This document shows positions 55,282 to 64,000 of a stretch of DNA of 64,000 nt, one piece after another. A model generated the notes under the pieces. That model was given only the letters and a program-made list of their open reading frames with translations. It ran no database searches and was not told the DNA's origin. Source of the stretch: a bacterium (GTDB lineage: Bacteria; Planctomycetota; Planctomycetia; Planctomycetales; Planctomycetaceae); contig WGME01000013.1 of the NCBI GenBank assembly GCA_016125225.1, forward strand, positions 124,001 through 188,000, read 5' to 3'. Position 1 is the first letter of the stretch, and the number at the start of each line of letters is the position of its first letter. The position numbers were made by a program, and so were the translations under genes.

Positions 55282-55653
55282 ATGTCCGATGGTTTACGTA
55301 AAAACCCTCAAATTCTGGTGTTAGAACCGTTACCTTACTGGGCTCCGGCGCTCCGTTGGGAATTGGAGCCTGAGATCTCTGTGTCCACGACGACGCAGAC
55401 AGTCCAGGCAGAGCGTTGGGTGCTTGATCACCCGCGCGGGTTAGTGATCTGGCAACTCGCCGATGATGTTGCAGCGACTGTCCGCTGGCTGACGAGATGT
55501 CTCGCGGCGGATCAGGTTCCCCGGACGATTGTCTGCGGACCGGTGTCTTCTTCGGGATTATCCGAAACATTGCGGATGTTGGGCGTTATGTCGATCAGCG
55601 ACAGCCGTCCCTCGCCTCAGGAACTGGCGGCATATTGCCGTCGAATCTTGTGA
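55282..55653 (+). CDS. small unknown protein, receiver-like spacing
   Basis: 123 residues. Alternating hydrophobic and charged stretches (NPQILVLEPLPYWAPALRWE, RGLVIWQLADDVAATVRWLT, VPRTIVCGPVSSSGLSETLR) follow a Rossmann-like alpha/beta rhythm reminiscent of a receiver domain. No acidic phosphorylation site is evident. The start is ATG 55282. It ends seven bases from the convergent GspE gene. Association with the pilus-like cluster is only by position. Confidence 0.6.
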   Translation: MSDGLRKNPQILVLEPLPYWAPALRWELEPEISVSTTTQTVQAERWVLDHPRGLVIWQLADDVAATVRWLTRCLAADQVPRTIVCGPVSSSGLSETLRMLGVMSISDSRPSPQELAAYCRRIL

Positions 55654-55660
55654 CAGGAAG

Positions 55661-56839
55661 TCAGGGGATCGCGGGGGCGTCTGGCGTTAATGCTTCGTGC
55701 CCCAGCACGCGAATCGCCTCTGCCAAGGTGGTCTGGCCTTGGGCGATCAATTCTTTTGCCCGCTCACTGAGTCGTTTCATGCCCGCTGCTAAAGCCCGGA
55801 TCTGCAGTGAATCGGCGGGAATGATTTGTAGTTCTTCCAGAGAGGTTGGCAAAGATTCGGGTTGCAACCACTCGGCGATCAAGACCCGACCTCGATAACC
55901 CGTCGACCAGCAGGACTCACACCCGGTCGTGCAGGATGGGCATTTCTTCCGCATGAGTCGCTGGCACTGGATTCCCCGCAGCCCTGACCGTAACAAAAAC
56001 GGTTCGACCCCCAGATCACGTAATCGGGTGACTGCCTGAGCGGCAGACCCTGCATGGAATGTGCTGAGGACCAGGTGTCCCGTCAGGCTGGCTTGAAAAA
56101 CGGTCTCCGCCGTCTCGCGATCACGGATTTCACCGACCAGAATCACATCGGGATCTTGGCGCATCAGGGACCGCAATCCCAGCGAATAGGTGAACTCCGC
56201 GGGCCGATTGACCGCCGATTGTGTGATGCCCGGCAGTTCCGCTTCGATGGGGTCTTCCAACGTCACCAGCGATTTTCGACCGGCATGAAGCTGCTGCATT
56301 TCCCTCAGGCAGGTATAGGCCGTCGTGGTTTTGCCACTCCCGGCGGGGCCGGCAAAAATCAGGCAACCTGTGGTTTCCTCCAAGGCACGCCGCAGCAGCG
56401 GCAATTGGTCATCAGCAAGTCCCAGGTCATCAAATGTGTCAAACGACCCGGTTCCCACAAACAGGCGAACAACCCCTTTTTCCCCGTATAACGTAGGGAA
56501 AGTACTAAGACGCATTTCGACTTGCCCGGGGGCCTGCCGCAGCCGTCCTTCCTGGGGCAGATCGGTACGGTAGGTCAGCAGGTCAGCGAGCACCTTCAGC
56601 CGCGAGATGACATTCGGAGCGAGTTCGGCTGGCCAGACACCGATGGAAGAGAGCACGCCATCGAGCCGCCAGGAGAGTTCGAGTCCCTTTCGCGTGGGAA
56701 GGAGATGGAGATCGCTCGCTTGTGCGGTTTGTGCCGCCTGTAACAGTCGAGCCACGGCGTCTGGCACGCTGGCACCATCTTTGGGGGCCAACTCAGAAAG
56801 TGACTGCCGAGCGTCGTGCGATGCAGAAATCGAAGACAT
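55661..56839 (-). CDS. GspE/PilB-type secretion ATPase
   Basis: The hexameric motor of type II secretion or type IV pilus machinery. 392 residues: a short N-terminal domain (SDLHLLPTRKGLELSWRLDG), Walker A GPAGSGKT (164-171), Asp box LEDPIE (194-199), Walker B region MRQDPDVILVGEIRD (226-240), His box HLVLSTFHAG (255-264), and the four-Cys zinc motif CPSCTTGCESC (Cys300, 303, 307, 310). The N1 domain of long GspE proteins is missing. It is on the opposite strand to the three GspF genes, so expression is separate; it is the only motor in the window. Confidence 0.92.
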   Translation of the reverse strand: MSSISASHDARQSLSELAPKDGASVPDAVARLLQAAQTAQASDLHLLPTRKGLELSWRLDGVLSSIGVWPAELAPNVISRLKVLADLLTYRTDLPQEGRLRQAPGQVEMRLSTFPTLYGEKGVVRLFVGTGSFDTFDDLGLADDQLPLLRRALEETTGCLIFAGPAGSGKTTTAYTCLREMQQLHAGRKSLVTLEDPIEAELPGITQSAVNRPAEFTYSLGLRSLMRQDPDVILVGEIRDRETAETVFQASLTGHLVLSTFHAGSAAQAVTRLRDLGVEPFLLRSGLRGIQCQRLMRKKCPSCTTGCESCWSTGYRGRVLIAEWLQPESLPTSLEELQIIPADSLQIRALAAGMKRLSERAKELIAQGQTTLAEAIRVLGHEALTPDAPAIP

Positions 56840-57197
56840 GTGAGTCTCTGGTCGGAAGAACTACCAAGCTGCTGCAGCGGGCAGGGTTTGGTGCTGAAGA
56901 TCCGTCGGCGGGTCCAGATTGTCTAGCGCAATGCAGCGAATCTGCCGATTTTCCGTCTTCGTGCCGGGCTGGAACGGAGAACCGGTGTCATCCGAGGTTC
57001 AGAAAAATTCTCAGCAAAGCCGATTGCGAGATGCCCACGGGTAGGGCCTTTGGTAAATTCAGTAAGGTAAAGTCTGCTGCGGGACGGTCGTATTCCCGAT
57101 CGCCCTGCTTATTTTTCATTGAGTGTTCCGTAATCCTGGTCAGCCCGTCAAGTTTCCGATCGCGCTGCCGGCTCTAGTCGAAGGACCGTGGCGAGCA
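56840..57197. other. divergent spacer between the secretion ATPase and zinc-ribbon genes
   Basis: No gene is supported on either strand; a plus frame open from 57123 into the zinc-ribbon gene is probably leader. Promoters in both directions are expected. No palindrome or tRNA-like fold was found by eye. Confidence 0.4.
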
Positions 57198-58958
57198 ATG
57201 TCGATTTCTATCATTAGTTGTCCGCAATGTCAGGCGATGGTGCTCAGCGATGCGGTGCGCTGTCACGTTTGTGATCATCTGCTCGATCAGCACGGTGAAG
57301 AGGAATTGCCAACCCCCGCGCTGCCGACAGACGAAGCGGTTGCGGACGATCTGGAGGTCTGCAAGACCTGCGGGGAGACGTACCGGACCGGGCTGGTCCG
57401 CTGCTGGAATTGCGGCTCATTTACCCGCGACGACATCAAAGCGGCTTTTGACCGCATGTCCTCCGACCCCGGTCGTGTGGCGGTTCGCGAACAGCAATTC
57501 CCCGAGTTGCCGGAAGTGACGTCACGTTCCGGTCCCTGGAAAATCTCAGCCGTTGCACGGCATGAACAAGACCCACGCGAAAATGCCCCTCTGGTCAATT
57601 CTTCGGGCGAAGAACTAGCCGCCAGCGACGACGATTTCTCCTTTGAACTGGCTGATGACATTCACTTGTCGGATGCACCGGAAGAACCGCCACTTCCAGA
57701 GACCGATGAGACCTACGGCCTGGCTGAGCCGGAAGTCGCTGAGGCTCCTGCACCGACGGTCGTTTACCCTGTCGTGGCGGTAGAGCCTGAGGCTGCACCT
57801 GCCGAAATTCCCCCGTTGGAAACTCCCCAACGATCCGTGGCTCCCGAAGAAAATACCGTCGCTCATTCCGAAGCAACTGCTGGCGATGTGCTGCTGAAAA
57901 TCGCACAGCAGGAAGAAGTCGATATCGCGCAGACGAAAAAGAATTACGCCAGCAAAGTTCGAGGGGGATTCGTCGTCTATTGCCCGATGGGTTGTCGTAT
58001 TCGCGTGCAAGATCGCCATCGCGGCAAAGCTGGGAAATGCCCGAAGTGCGGGTCGGTCTTCTTTGTACCGCGAAAACAACCGAAACCCAAAGTAGACGCC
58101 GTTGCGGCTGAGGCTGCTCCCGTTGCGGCTGCTGTTGAAAAATGGCGAGGTTGGACAGACGACGTCCATCTCCATTCCGTCTTACCGCAAAAACTGCGGA
58201 TCAAGCCCGACAGTCTGCTCAAGGAATTCATCCAGGTCGATCTGGTTGCCTCGGCAGAGGGGCTGCTGGTGATGACGCTGGTCGCCGCTCCGGGATTCAT
58301 GGGAGCCAACCTGAAAAAGAAGCCTGCGATTCGAGCGGCGGCTCAAGAGCATTTGCGGACCGTGGGGAATATCGAAGGGCTGCAGGTGGCCCAGCAGCGC
58401 TGGTATCCGACGGAAATGCTGTCGCAGTTGTCGATTGCTCAACCGTCACCGGCTGATGTTGAATCCCTGTTCGGGAATATCCCGGTCTTCGGGACGGGGC
58501 GGATTGCCGTGCGATTGCCGCGTCTGAGTGACGGTCCGGCGATTGAGTATCTGTCGTTTTCGCTGGGGGGATTCCGGCAATTCGCGGAGGTTCTGTCATC
58601 GGTCTGTGGTGTGAGCGGCTTAGGAAGCAACACCGAGATTCCCCTCTCCGAAACCTATAACACGGTGAAATGCCATTACAGCGACTTCCCCGTCCAGGAA
58701 TTGCTGGGGGTTGAGTACTACCAGAAAGATCCGGCCTTCAAGTTGCAGATTACCGGCTGGCGTTGCGGTGGCTGTGGACTGGTGGTGAGCGAGGACTCCC
58801 GCAAGAAGGAAAAGATTGGCGGCCTCAATGGCAAGGCGATCGCCAAGGCCAAGTGTCCGAAATGTGTCGCCAAATTCGGCCAGCATCCTATGTATGCCGT
58901 CGAAGTCCCCCCCGTTGAGGCAACGGCACCTGCAGAGGCGGAATCGGTTCCGGCATAA
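57198..58958 (+). CDS. multi-zinc-ribbon protein, unknown function
   Basis: About 586 residues, starting at ATG 57198. There are four Cys-based ribbons: ISCPQCQAMVLSDAVRCHVC and VCKTCGETYRTGLVRCWNCG at the N-terminus, CRIRVQDRHRGKAGKCPKCG in the middle, and WRCGGCGLVVSEDSRKKEKI with AKCPKCVAKFG near the C-terminus. A Pro/Glu-rich linker separates the first two from the rest. There is no signal or membrane segment. The core region (VDLVASAEGLLVMTLVAAPG) is not recognised. Planctomycetes contain many proteins of this style; role in RNA or protein binding is possible but unproven. Confidence 0.7.
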   Translation: MSISIISCPQCQAMVLSDAVRCHVCDHLLDQHGEEELPTPALPTDEAVADDLEVCKTCGETYRTGLVRCWNCGSFTRDDIKAAFDRMSSDPGRVAVREQQFPELPEVTSRSGPWKISAVARHEQDPRENAPLVNSSGEELAASDDDFSFELADDIHLSDAPEEPPLPETDETYGLAEPEVAEAPAPTVVYPVVAVEPEAAPAEIPPLETPQRSVAPEENTVAHSEATAGDVLLKIAQQEEVDIAQTKKNYASKVRGGFVVYCPMGCRIRVQDRHRGKAGKCPKCGSVFFVPRKQPKPKVDAVAAEAAPVAAAVEKWRGWTDDVHLHSVLPQKLRIKPDSLLKEFIQVDLVASAEGLLVMTLVAAPGFMGANLKKKPAIRAAAQEHLRTVGNIEGLQVAQQRWYPTEMLSQLSIAQPSPADVESLFGNIPVFGTGRIAVRLPRLSDGPAIEYLSFSLGGFRQFAEVLSSVCGVSGLGSNTEIPLSETYNTVKCHYSDFPVQELLGVEYYQKDPAFKLQITGWRCGGCGLVVSEDSRKKEKIGGLNGKAIAKAKCPKCVAKFGQHPMYAVEVPPVEATAPAEAESVPA

Positions 58959-58987
58959 CAGTCGGCCTGATAGCCCCGATATCAAGT

Positions 58988-59019
58988 GGCGGCCCTGGAG
59001 CGAAAGTTTCAGGGCCGCC
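58988..59019 (+). terminator. hairpin downstream of the zinc-ribbon gene
   Basis: A perfect 10-bp stem GGCGGCCCTG / CAGGGCCGCC with a 12-base loop, starting 30 bases after the stop codon. Only short T content follows, so termination is probable but not certain. Confidence 0.5.
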
Positions 59020-59423
59020 ATCGTTCATAGAGGGTCGCGAACCCCTCTTCAGGGATCAGGTCCAGTGATGGTGAGTTGCCCGCAATCGGATTCCGCTCTT
59101 GATTGTTATTCCGAAAAATCTCAAAAACCATGTGTCTAGCTTGTGTTCGCTTCACTCAATATTCTTCCATTTCGACTCAAGAAATCTCTCGTTGCCGTTA
59201 TGTCACCCATCGCAGCTCTGGGTGAGAAATCGGGCCACGCATCAATAATCTCTTGCGATGGCAGGCAACTCGGTCCGAAAAACTTTTGAACGGAGACGAG
59301 ATTGAGCCGCTTGATCGTGCAGGCACACTCGCTACAATCGGCGTGTCAAGACAACTGATTCGCCAGGGAAAGCTTGGGTCGCGGGAAATTGTCAAGTCCC
59401 GAGAACCCCCTCCTCAAAACTTG

Positions 59424-59447
59424 AGTCCACAGTTTGTGCTGTGGACT
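59424..59447 (+). promoter_or_regulatory. perfect dyad in the primase leader region
   Basis: AGTCCACAG and CTGTGGACT pair perfectly around TTTGTG, 51 bases upstream of the likely dnaG start. It may be an operator, a leader hairpin or a weak terminator (TTG follows). Confidence 0.4.
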
Positions 59448-59498
59448 TTGTCGTTGAGTTTGCGCCGGTCAGTCCTCGTGAAGGATCGTTCGTTGGCG

Positions 59499-61433
59499 AT
59501 GCTGCCGGCTGTCGACATCAAAGAACTCGTCCGTTCCAAAACGGATATCGTCGCGCTCATCGGTGAGACGCTGGCATTACAACCGCGACATGGTGGACGG
59601 TTGTATGTCGGCCTGTGCCCCTTTCATGAAGATCACAATCCCTCGTTCAATGTGAATCCAGAGCGGCAGACCTACCGCTGCTGGGTCTGTCAAAAGGGGG
59701 GCGATTGTTACAGCTACATCATGGAATACGAACACATCGGATTCCGTGAGGCTCTGGAAATGCTGGCACAACGGGCCGGCGTGGAGTTGCCCAAATTCGG
59801 CAGCGGGGGCGACGACCGTAGCCAACGCGATGAAAAAGCCACATTGTACGAAGCGTTGACGTGGGCTCAGCAGGAATTTCATCGGTTTCTGCAGCAAGGG
59901 CACGAGGCCGCCCGGGCGCGTGACTACCTGAAGTCACGCCACTTCCGCGAGGAAACCATTCGCGACTACCAACTGGGTTACGCCGCCGACGGTTGGGACT
60001 GGTTGCTGCAACGGGCCCGGAACCGGTTCAGCCCGGAGCAACTCGCCAAAGCTGGGCTGGCTAAGCCGCAAGATCCGCCACGCACCGGCCATCGCGATGC
60101 CTATGTCGATCGGGTGATGTTCCCGATTCACGACGAGCGCGGCCGCGTGATCAGTTTCGGCGGACGAATTCTCCCCGATTCCCGGATCACGAATACCGGC
60201 AAATACATCAATGGCACCGACACGCCGGTTTTCCACAAAAGTCAGGTGATTTTTGGGTTGGACAAGGCGCGTGAAGCCATTCGTAAGACTGGTACCGCCG
60301 TGGTGACAGAAGGCTACGTCGACTGCATCAAAGCTCACCAAGCCGGAGTACTTAACGCGGTCGGCACACTAGGCACCGCCTTGACCGAAACCCACGTGTC
60401 GATCTTGAAACGGTCGGCCCGTCGCGTGGTCCTGGTGTATGACGGTGATAGTGCCGGACAAATGGCTGCTGTCCGGGCGGTGGAAAAGTTTCTCGCACAG
60501 GATGTCGACTTGCGAATCCTCACGCTGCCGGACGAACTCGATCCTGACGAATTTCTCGATGCGCACGGTGTCGCGGAATTTGAGCAGCTGATCGAACAGG
60601 CTCCGGAGGCTTGGGAGTTTCAGGTCCGGCATGCTTTGCAGATGCACGGGGCCTCGGTTGATGGCCGGTTGCAGGCATTAGAGGAGTTATTAGGTCTGCT
60701 GACGATCGTGCCGGGGATGTCGGGTTCGGTTCGCGAGAATTTGCTCATTGCCCGCATCTCTCAGCGACTGGGGATTCAGGAGGAAGTTTCGCGTAACCGC
60801 TTGCGGGAATTACGCAATGAACGTACGGCCGGTGCGAGACGGAAAGTTCCCGCAGTCGGAGCAGCAACCGCTGATCACCAGACCTCGCGCCGGGAGGCAA
60901 TCGTTTCCCTTCAGCAACGTCCGCAGAAAGACGATTTGCTGGAGACCGAAATTTTGCAAGTCCTCTTTACCGCGCCGCATACAATTGAGCGTGTACGACA
61001 GGAAGTGGGAACGGATGATTTTCAGAACGAGGCCACACGCGAACTGCTCGCCATCAGTTTCGATCTGTGGGAGCAAGGCGATTTGCCAGAGTTTCATCGT
61101 GTGTTGTCGGCCTTGGAATGTCCCCTTCTGAAAAGCCTGGCCGTTTGGATTGACGAGCAGGCAACCGCCAGGAAACTGGCGGATCAATTGGCGCAGGACG
61201 TCGCCGCAAACAGCCTTGGGGCCTCATCGACCGGAGTGTCGAGGGGCTTGGTGGAACAGTTGCTGGTGGACTTGAAATGGCGTCGGGAAGTACAGCGCCA
61301 GCAGGAATTGCGGGGGCAGGTGGCTGAGCAGTTGCAGAACAGCTCAGGGCTGAACCCGGAACTGCGGGAACTGTTAGAACGCCAGACGAGTTTTCATCAG
61401 CAACGAGTGGCGAAGAAAGTCGCGACGCCGTAG
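59499..61433 (+). CDS. dnaG: DNA primase
   Basis: Makes RNA primers at the replication fork. About 644 residues starting at the ATG of 59499 (MLPAVDIKELVRSKTDIVAL), which is the family start; a TTG at 59493 in the same frame has a better-spaced AAGGA. The CHC2 zinc finger has Cys40, His43, Cys61 and Cys64 (CPFHEDHNPSF, YRCWVC). TOPRIM residues are in AVVTEGYVDCIKAHQAG and VVLVYDGDSAGQMAA. A helical DnaB-binding C-terminus follows. It sits 217 bases before rpoD, the usual dnaG-rpoD neighbourhood without rpsU. Confidence 0.95.
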   Translation: MLPAVDIKELVRSKTDIVALIGETLALQPRHGGRLYVGLCPFHEDHNPSFNVNPERQTYRCWVCQKGGDCYSYIMEYEHIGFREALEMLAQRAGVELPKFGSGGDDRSQRDEKATLYEALTWAQQEFHRFLQQGHEAARARDYLKSRHFREETIRDYQLGYAADGWDWLLQRARNRFSPEQLAKAGLAKPQDPPRTGHRDAYVDRVMFPIHDERGRVISFGGRILPDSRITNTGKYINGTDTPVFHKSQVIFGLDKAREAIRKTGTAVVTEGYVDCIKAHQAGVLNAVGTLGTALTETHVSILKRSARRVVLVYDGDSAGQMAAVRAVEKFLAQDVDLRILTLPDELDPDEFLDAHGVAEFEQLIEQAPEAWEFQVRHALQMHGASVDGRLQALEELLGLLTIVPGMSGSVRENLLIARISQRLGIQEEVSRNRLRELRNERTAGARRKVPAVGAATADHQTSRREAIVSLQQRPQKDDLLETEILQVLFTAPHTIERVRQEVGTDDFQNEATRELLAISFDLWEQGDLPEFHRVLSALECPLLKSLAVWIDEQATARKLADQLAQDVAANSLGASSTGVSRGLVEQLLVDLKWRREVQRQQELRGQVAEQLQNSSGLNPELRELLERQTSFHQQRVAKKVATP

Positions 61434-61650
61434 CCGGTCTAACCTGTGAGGGTCCATATTGACCACCAGGTTCCGCGCATGACTCGCGCTGAGACACTTT
61501 GAGTAATAACGGCAAACGAACGATACGAACGATCAAGTAAAGACCATCGCCAGACAGGGAACTTCGGGATCATTGGTCGATCCGAAGCCGCAAGGTCAAA
61601 GACACCATCACCCCGGAGCGGGCCAGCGAGACTTTTAGGAGACAAAGACG

Positions 61651-63303
61651 GTGTATCAACTGGACAACGCACTCAACCAATTGATTGATGTGGGTAAAAA
61701 GCAGGGCTTTCTGACCTTTACCCAGGTCAACAACTATCTGCCGGACGAAGCCGTCAATCCGGAAAAGCTCGACAATCTGCTCATCTCGCTCGATGAACTG
61801 GGGATGGAGATTGTGCCGGACGAGCGGCTGGCCACGTTGGTAGTGGCGGCTCCCACCAAAGGCCGCGGACGCTCCAAGCCGAAAGATCCCACGCCGGACG
61901 AAAAGTCGAAGAAGATCGACGACCCCGTGCGGATGTACCTCACGCAGATGGGCGAGATTCCATTACTCACGCGTGAGCAGGAAATTTCGCTCGCCAAGAA
62001 GATTGAAATCACTCGCAAGCGGTTCCGCCGCCTGCTCCTGGAAAGTGATTTTGCGCTCAAGACCTGCCTCGACATTCTGACGAAGGTCCATACCGGGGAA
62101 TTGCCGTTCGACCGCACGATCAAGGTTTCGGTGACTGAAGGTCTGGAGAAGAACCAGATTCTCGGCCGGATGCCCCACAACCTGCGGACGCTGGAGCACC
62201 TGCGGAAGAAAGCTCAGGCCGACTTCGAGCGGACGATTTCTCCTGAATCCACGCCGGCTGAGGTGAAAGCCGCGCAGCATATGCTCAACGTCCGTCGCCG
62301 CAAGATGGTGACGTTGGTCGAAGAACTGAGCGTGCGGACCCAGCGGTTGCAGCCCACGCTGAAGAAGCTCGATCAGATTTGCCGCCGCATGTGCGAACTG
62401 CAACGGCAGATCGACAGCATGAAGACGCTCCGTTCGGCGAAGGAAGAACGGGCAAATCTGCAGAAAGAACTGCACGACCTGATGTTGATGACCATGGAAA
62501 CGCCCGATTCGCTGCGGAAGCGGATGGACGCCGTCCATGAACGGTTCGCCGCTTACGAACAGGCCATGCGTGACCTGTCGGGCGGGAACCTGCGACTGGT
62601 GGTCTCGATCGCCAAGAAGTACCGCAACCGGGGCTTGAGCTTCCTCGACCTGATTCAGGAAGGCAACACCGGCCTGATGCGGGCGGTCGATAAGTACGAA
62701 TACCGCCGCGGCTACAAGTTCTCGACGTATGCCACGTGGTGGATTCGTCAGGCCATCACCCGCGCCATCGCCGATCAGGCCCGGACGATTCGTATTCCGG
62801 TCCATATGATCGAAACGATGTCGAAACTGCGGAAGGTGAGCAAGAAGCTGCTGCAAGAGAACGGCCGCGAGCCGACCTTGGAAGAGACCGCAGAAGCCGC
62901 GGGCGTGAGCCTGGAAGAGACCCGTCGCGTGATGAAGATCTCGCGGCATCCGATCAGCCTTGATCGCCCGGTCGGCGAAAGCGAAGACAGCTACTTTGGT
63001 GACTTCATCGAAGATGATGCCACCGAAAACCCGGTCAACGCTGCTACTCAGGAAATGCTCAAGGACAAGATTGAGTCGGTCCTGAAGACGCTGACCTATC
63101 GCGAGCGGGAAATCATCAAGCTGCGTTACGGCTTGGGTGACGGTTACACCTACACCCTGGAAGAAGTCGGCCGCATCTTCAAAGTGACCCGCGAACGCGT
63201 GCGGCAGATTGAAGCCAAGGCGGTCCGCAAGCTGCAGCACCCGGTCCGCAGCCGGCAGCTCAAGGGCTTCCTCGATCAGTTGGCCGCTGCCCTGAAGCAG
63301 TAA
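61651..63303 (+). CDS. rpoD: principal RNA polymerase sigma factor (RpoD/SigA)
   Basis: Group-1 sigma-70 factor of 550 residues, GTG start with AGGAG nine bases upstream. Region 1.1 ([20 protein letters not shown]), region 1.2 ([20 protein letters not shown]), a long spacer of about 200 residues, region 2 ([20 protein letters not shown] then [20 protein letters not shown]), region 3 ([20 protein letters not shown]) and region 4 ([20 protein letters not shown]) are all visible. The spacer between 1.2 and 2 is long, as in other primary sigma factors. A textbook terminator follows. It is the housekeeping sigma factor, not an alternative one. Confidence 0.97.
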   Translation: MYQLDNALNQLIDVGKKQGFLTFTQVNNYLPDEAVNPEKLDNLLISLDELGMEIVPDERLATLVVAAPTKGRGRSKPKDPTPDEKSKKIDDPVRMYLTQMGEIPLLTREQEISLAKKIEITRKRFRRLLLESDFALKTCLDILTKVHTGELPFDRTIKVSVTEGLEKNQILGRMPHNLRTLEHLRKKAQADFERTISPESTPAEVKAAQHMLNVRRRKMVTLVEELSVRTQRLQPTLKKLDQICRRMCELQRQIDSMKTLRSAKEERANLQKELHDLMLMTMETPDSLRKRMDAVHERFAAYEQAMRDLSGGNLRLVVSIAKKYRNRGLSFLDLIQEGNTGLMRAVDKYEYRRGYKFSTYATWWIRQAITRAIADQARTIRIPVHMIETMSKLRKVSKKLLQENGREPTLEETAEAAGVSLEETRRVMKISRHPISLDRPVGESEDSYFGDFIEDDATENPVNAATQEMLKDKIESVLKTLTYREREIIKLRYGLGDGYTYTLEEVGRIFKVTRERVRQIEAKAVRKLQHPVRSRQLKGFLDQLAAALKQ

Positions 63304-63370
63304 TGATAGAAGCCGAATGAAGCCTGTGGATTTTCAACCAGGGCTTCTGGGATCGATAACTTCTCGAAAG

Positions 63371-63406
63371 CCCGCCGATCGGTGACGATCCGGCGGGTTT
63401 TCTTTT
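63371..63406 (+). terminator. intrinsic terminator of rpoD
   Basis: CCCGCCGATCG, GTGA loop, CGATCCGGCGGG (one bulged base) form a strong GC-rich stem followed by TTTTCTTTT. This is the clearest intrinsic terminator in the window. Confidence 0.9.
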
Positions 63407-63423
63407 GGTTGCATTCGACTTCG

Positions 63424-63457
63424 CCGGGTTCACATCGAGGCCGGGTTCACATCGAGG
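63424..63457. repeat. 17-base perfect tandem duplication over a stop codon
   Basis: CCGGGTTCACATCGAGG occurs twice back to back. The stop codon of the convergent minus-strand gene (63447-63449) is inside the second copy, so each copy carries an equivalent stop in that frame arrangement. Confidence 0.85.
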
Positions 63458-63842
63458 AAATGACGGCTTCGAAATAGTTACGCAGGCCCGCGCTGAGCAC
63501 CGGCCAGTCGGTCTCCCACGCCACGTACTCCAGCGGTCGATAAAACAAAAGAGCCGCAGGCGATTGTTCGATTTGAATCCCAAGGGTGAGGGTCTGCTGG
63601 CTCGCTTGCAGCGCGAACTCGTCCTCGAGCGATGGATCTGGTGCAGCGGGCGTCGCCAGTTCCCGAATGGGGACGGTGCGCGATGTCAGTTCCATAACGA
63701 TCGGCCAGGACAGCGGATAGAAGCAGCACACCGCACAGCCCAAGGTGATCATGGCCAGACGCTGCCACAGCGTCCAACGATGGGGCCAAGTCCATGGTGC
63801 GAACCAGGCAATGCGGTTCGGCAGTGGCGGTGACTCGTGCAT
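63447..63842 (-). CDS. small membrane-anchored protein of unknown function
   Basis: About 131 residues starting at ATG 63842 (MHESPPLPNRIAWFAPWTWP). A Trp-rich N-terminus leads into one membrane helix (LAMITLGCAVCCFYPLSWPI), and the remaining 80 residues are outside or inside soluble sequence with no recognised domain (QTLTLGIQIEQSPAALLFYR). The frame continues upstream to 63899. It converges on rpoD, separated by the terminator. Confidence 0.55.
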   Translation of the reverse strand: MHESPPLPNRIAWFAPWTWPHRWTLWQRLAMITLGCAVCCFYPLSWPIVMELTSRTVPIRELATPAAPDPSLEDEFALQASQQTLTLGIQIEQSPAALLFYRPLEYVAWETDWPVLSAGLRNYFEAVISSM

Positions 63843-63978
63843 GTCGGCGATGTCCTTATTCCTGACATCCGGAATATCAGGCCGCCGAAATGCCGTCAAT
63901 ACGCAGTCTACAACTAGTGACGACGTCGTGATGCGTGCAGCGTCCGCAGCTCCGCCATTCGCCCACGCACAAAGTTCT

Positions 63979-63987
63979 TGCTATACT
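63979..63987 (+). promoter_or_regulatory. possible extended -10 promoter at window end
   Basis: TGCTATACT matches an extended -10 (TG-N-TATACT) for a plus-strand gene beyond the window edge. No convincing -35 box is visible 17 bases upstream, so this is tentative. Confidence 0.3.
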
Positions 63988-64000
63988 GACTGTGGCACGT

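Larger units (their letters stand above)
58959..59498. other. 540-base spacer with terminator-like hairpin upstream of the primase gene
   Basis: No independent gene is seen. A hairpin GGCGGCCCTG / CAGGGCCGCC (58988-59019) lies 30 bases after the zinc-ribbon stop and may end its transcript. A second perfect dyad, AGTCCACAG-TTTGTG-CTGTGGACT (59424-59447), lies 51 bases before the primase start. The primase frame runs open to 59253 in this spacer. Confidence 0.5.

Noticed and set aside
59253-59498. Extension of the primase frame to 59253
   Set aside because: DNA primase normally begins a few residues before the zinc-finger region; the upstream peptide is domain-free and crosses a perfect dyad.
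61963-63240. Long minus-strand open frame across rpoD
   Set aside because: It is antisense to the conserved sigma factor; such long shadow frames are expected in GC-rich genes.

Overview
The window reads as a chromosomal segment of a member of the Planctomycetota (inference: class Planctomycetia, something like Schlesneria, Planctomicrobium or Gimesia). Markers are a PSCyt1/DUF1549/DUF1553 giant cytochrome-domain protein paired with a DUF1501 Tat-type protein, a DUF1559 pseudopilin-like protein, the futalosine menaquinone genes mqnA/mqnC, a membrane Ser/Thr kinase, an ABC-2 permease fused to a CPBP protease, and several zinc-ribbon or otherwise unassigned proteins. Nothing looks like a prophage, plasmid, integrated element, CRISPR array, rRNA or convincing tRNA. 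Most of the window is ordinary chromosome with short, locally informative accessory patches.

Layout: 1-4479 (minus) polyphosphate kinase (cut by the window start), Ppx/GppA exopolyphosphatase and a ROK sugar kinase. 4716-10434 (plus) the DUF1553/DUF1501 pair and a small membrane protein. 10729-13221 (plus) a planctomycete-type unknown, an HtrA-like protease and a STAS protein. 13249-19463 (minus) a nitrogen-control block: GlnD, three tandem P-II proteins and an NtrC-like regulator whose receiver domain has lost its phosphorylation residues. 19647-20564 a prepilin peptidase. 21454-26374 (minus) a Ser/Thr kinase, an FAD dehydrogenase and a PAS-AAA+-Fis regulator lacking the sigma-54 contact loop. 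26738-29012 (plus) a zinc-ribbon protein, an OmpA-like lipoprotein and a YdcF/DUF218 protein. 29014-37793 (minus) Uma2, acetolactate synthase, an ABC exporter (natA, permease-CPBP) interrupted by a chimeric lipoprotein gene, and mqnC-mqnA. 38016-43175 homoserine dehydrogenase, Maf, DapF (minus) and an NhaD-type antiporter. 43276-45450 (minus) alpha-glucan phosphorylase. 45902-47077 an M24 peptidase. 47296-53899 (plus) a type II secretion/type IV pilus-like operon with three GspF-family proteins, three pseudopilin-like proteins and DUF1559, with the GspE ATPase facing it at 55661-56839. 57198-63303 (plus) a four-zinc-ribbon protein, DNA primase and the principal sigma factor.

The most interesting points are: (1) the 86-bp direct repeat (34012-34097 and 34803-34888) that brackets an AT-richer lipoprotein gene and gives it the first codons of the neighbouring ABC permease; (2) the compact triple-GspF operon whose last four junctions are all 4-bp ATGA overlaps and which ends in a DUF1559 gene; (3) the P-II triplet in which one member has changed Gln39, Lys58 and Lys90 of the ATP/2-oxoglutarate site; (4) two AAA+ regulators with opposite losses of canonical function; and (5) a family of palindromic repeats with shared TTAGCC...GGCTAA ends, found as a two-hairpin form (10453, 40266) and a long-stem form (37938, with a half copy at 35723).

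Gene starts were chosen from ribosome-binding sites, overlaps and family boundaries by eye. Functional calls rest on recognisable motifs, not on a database search.
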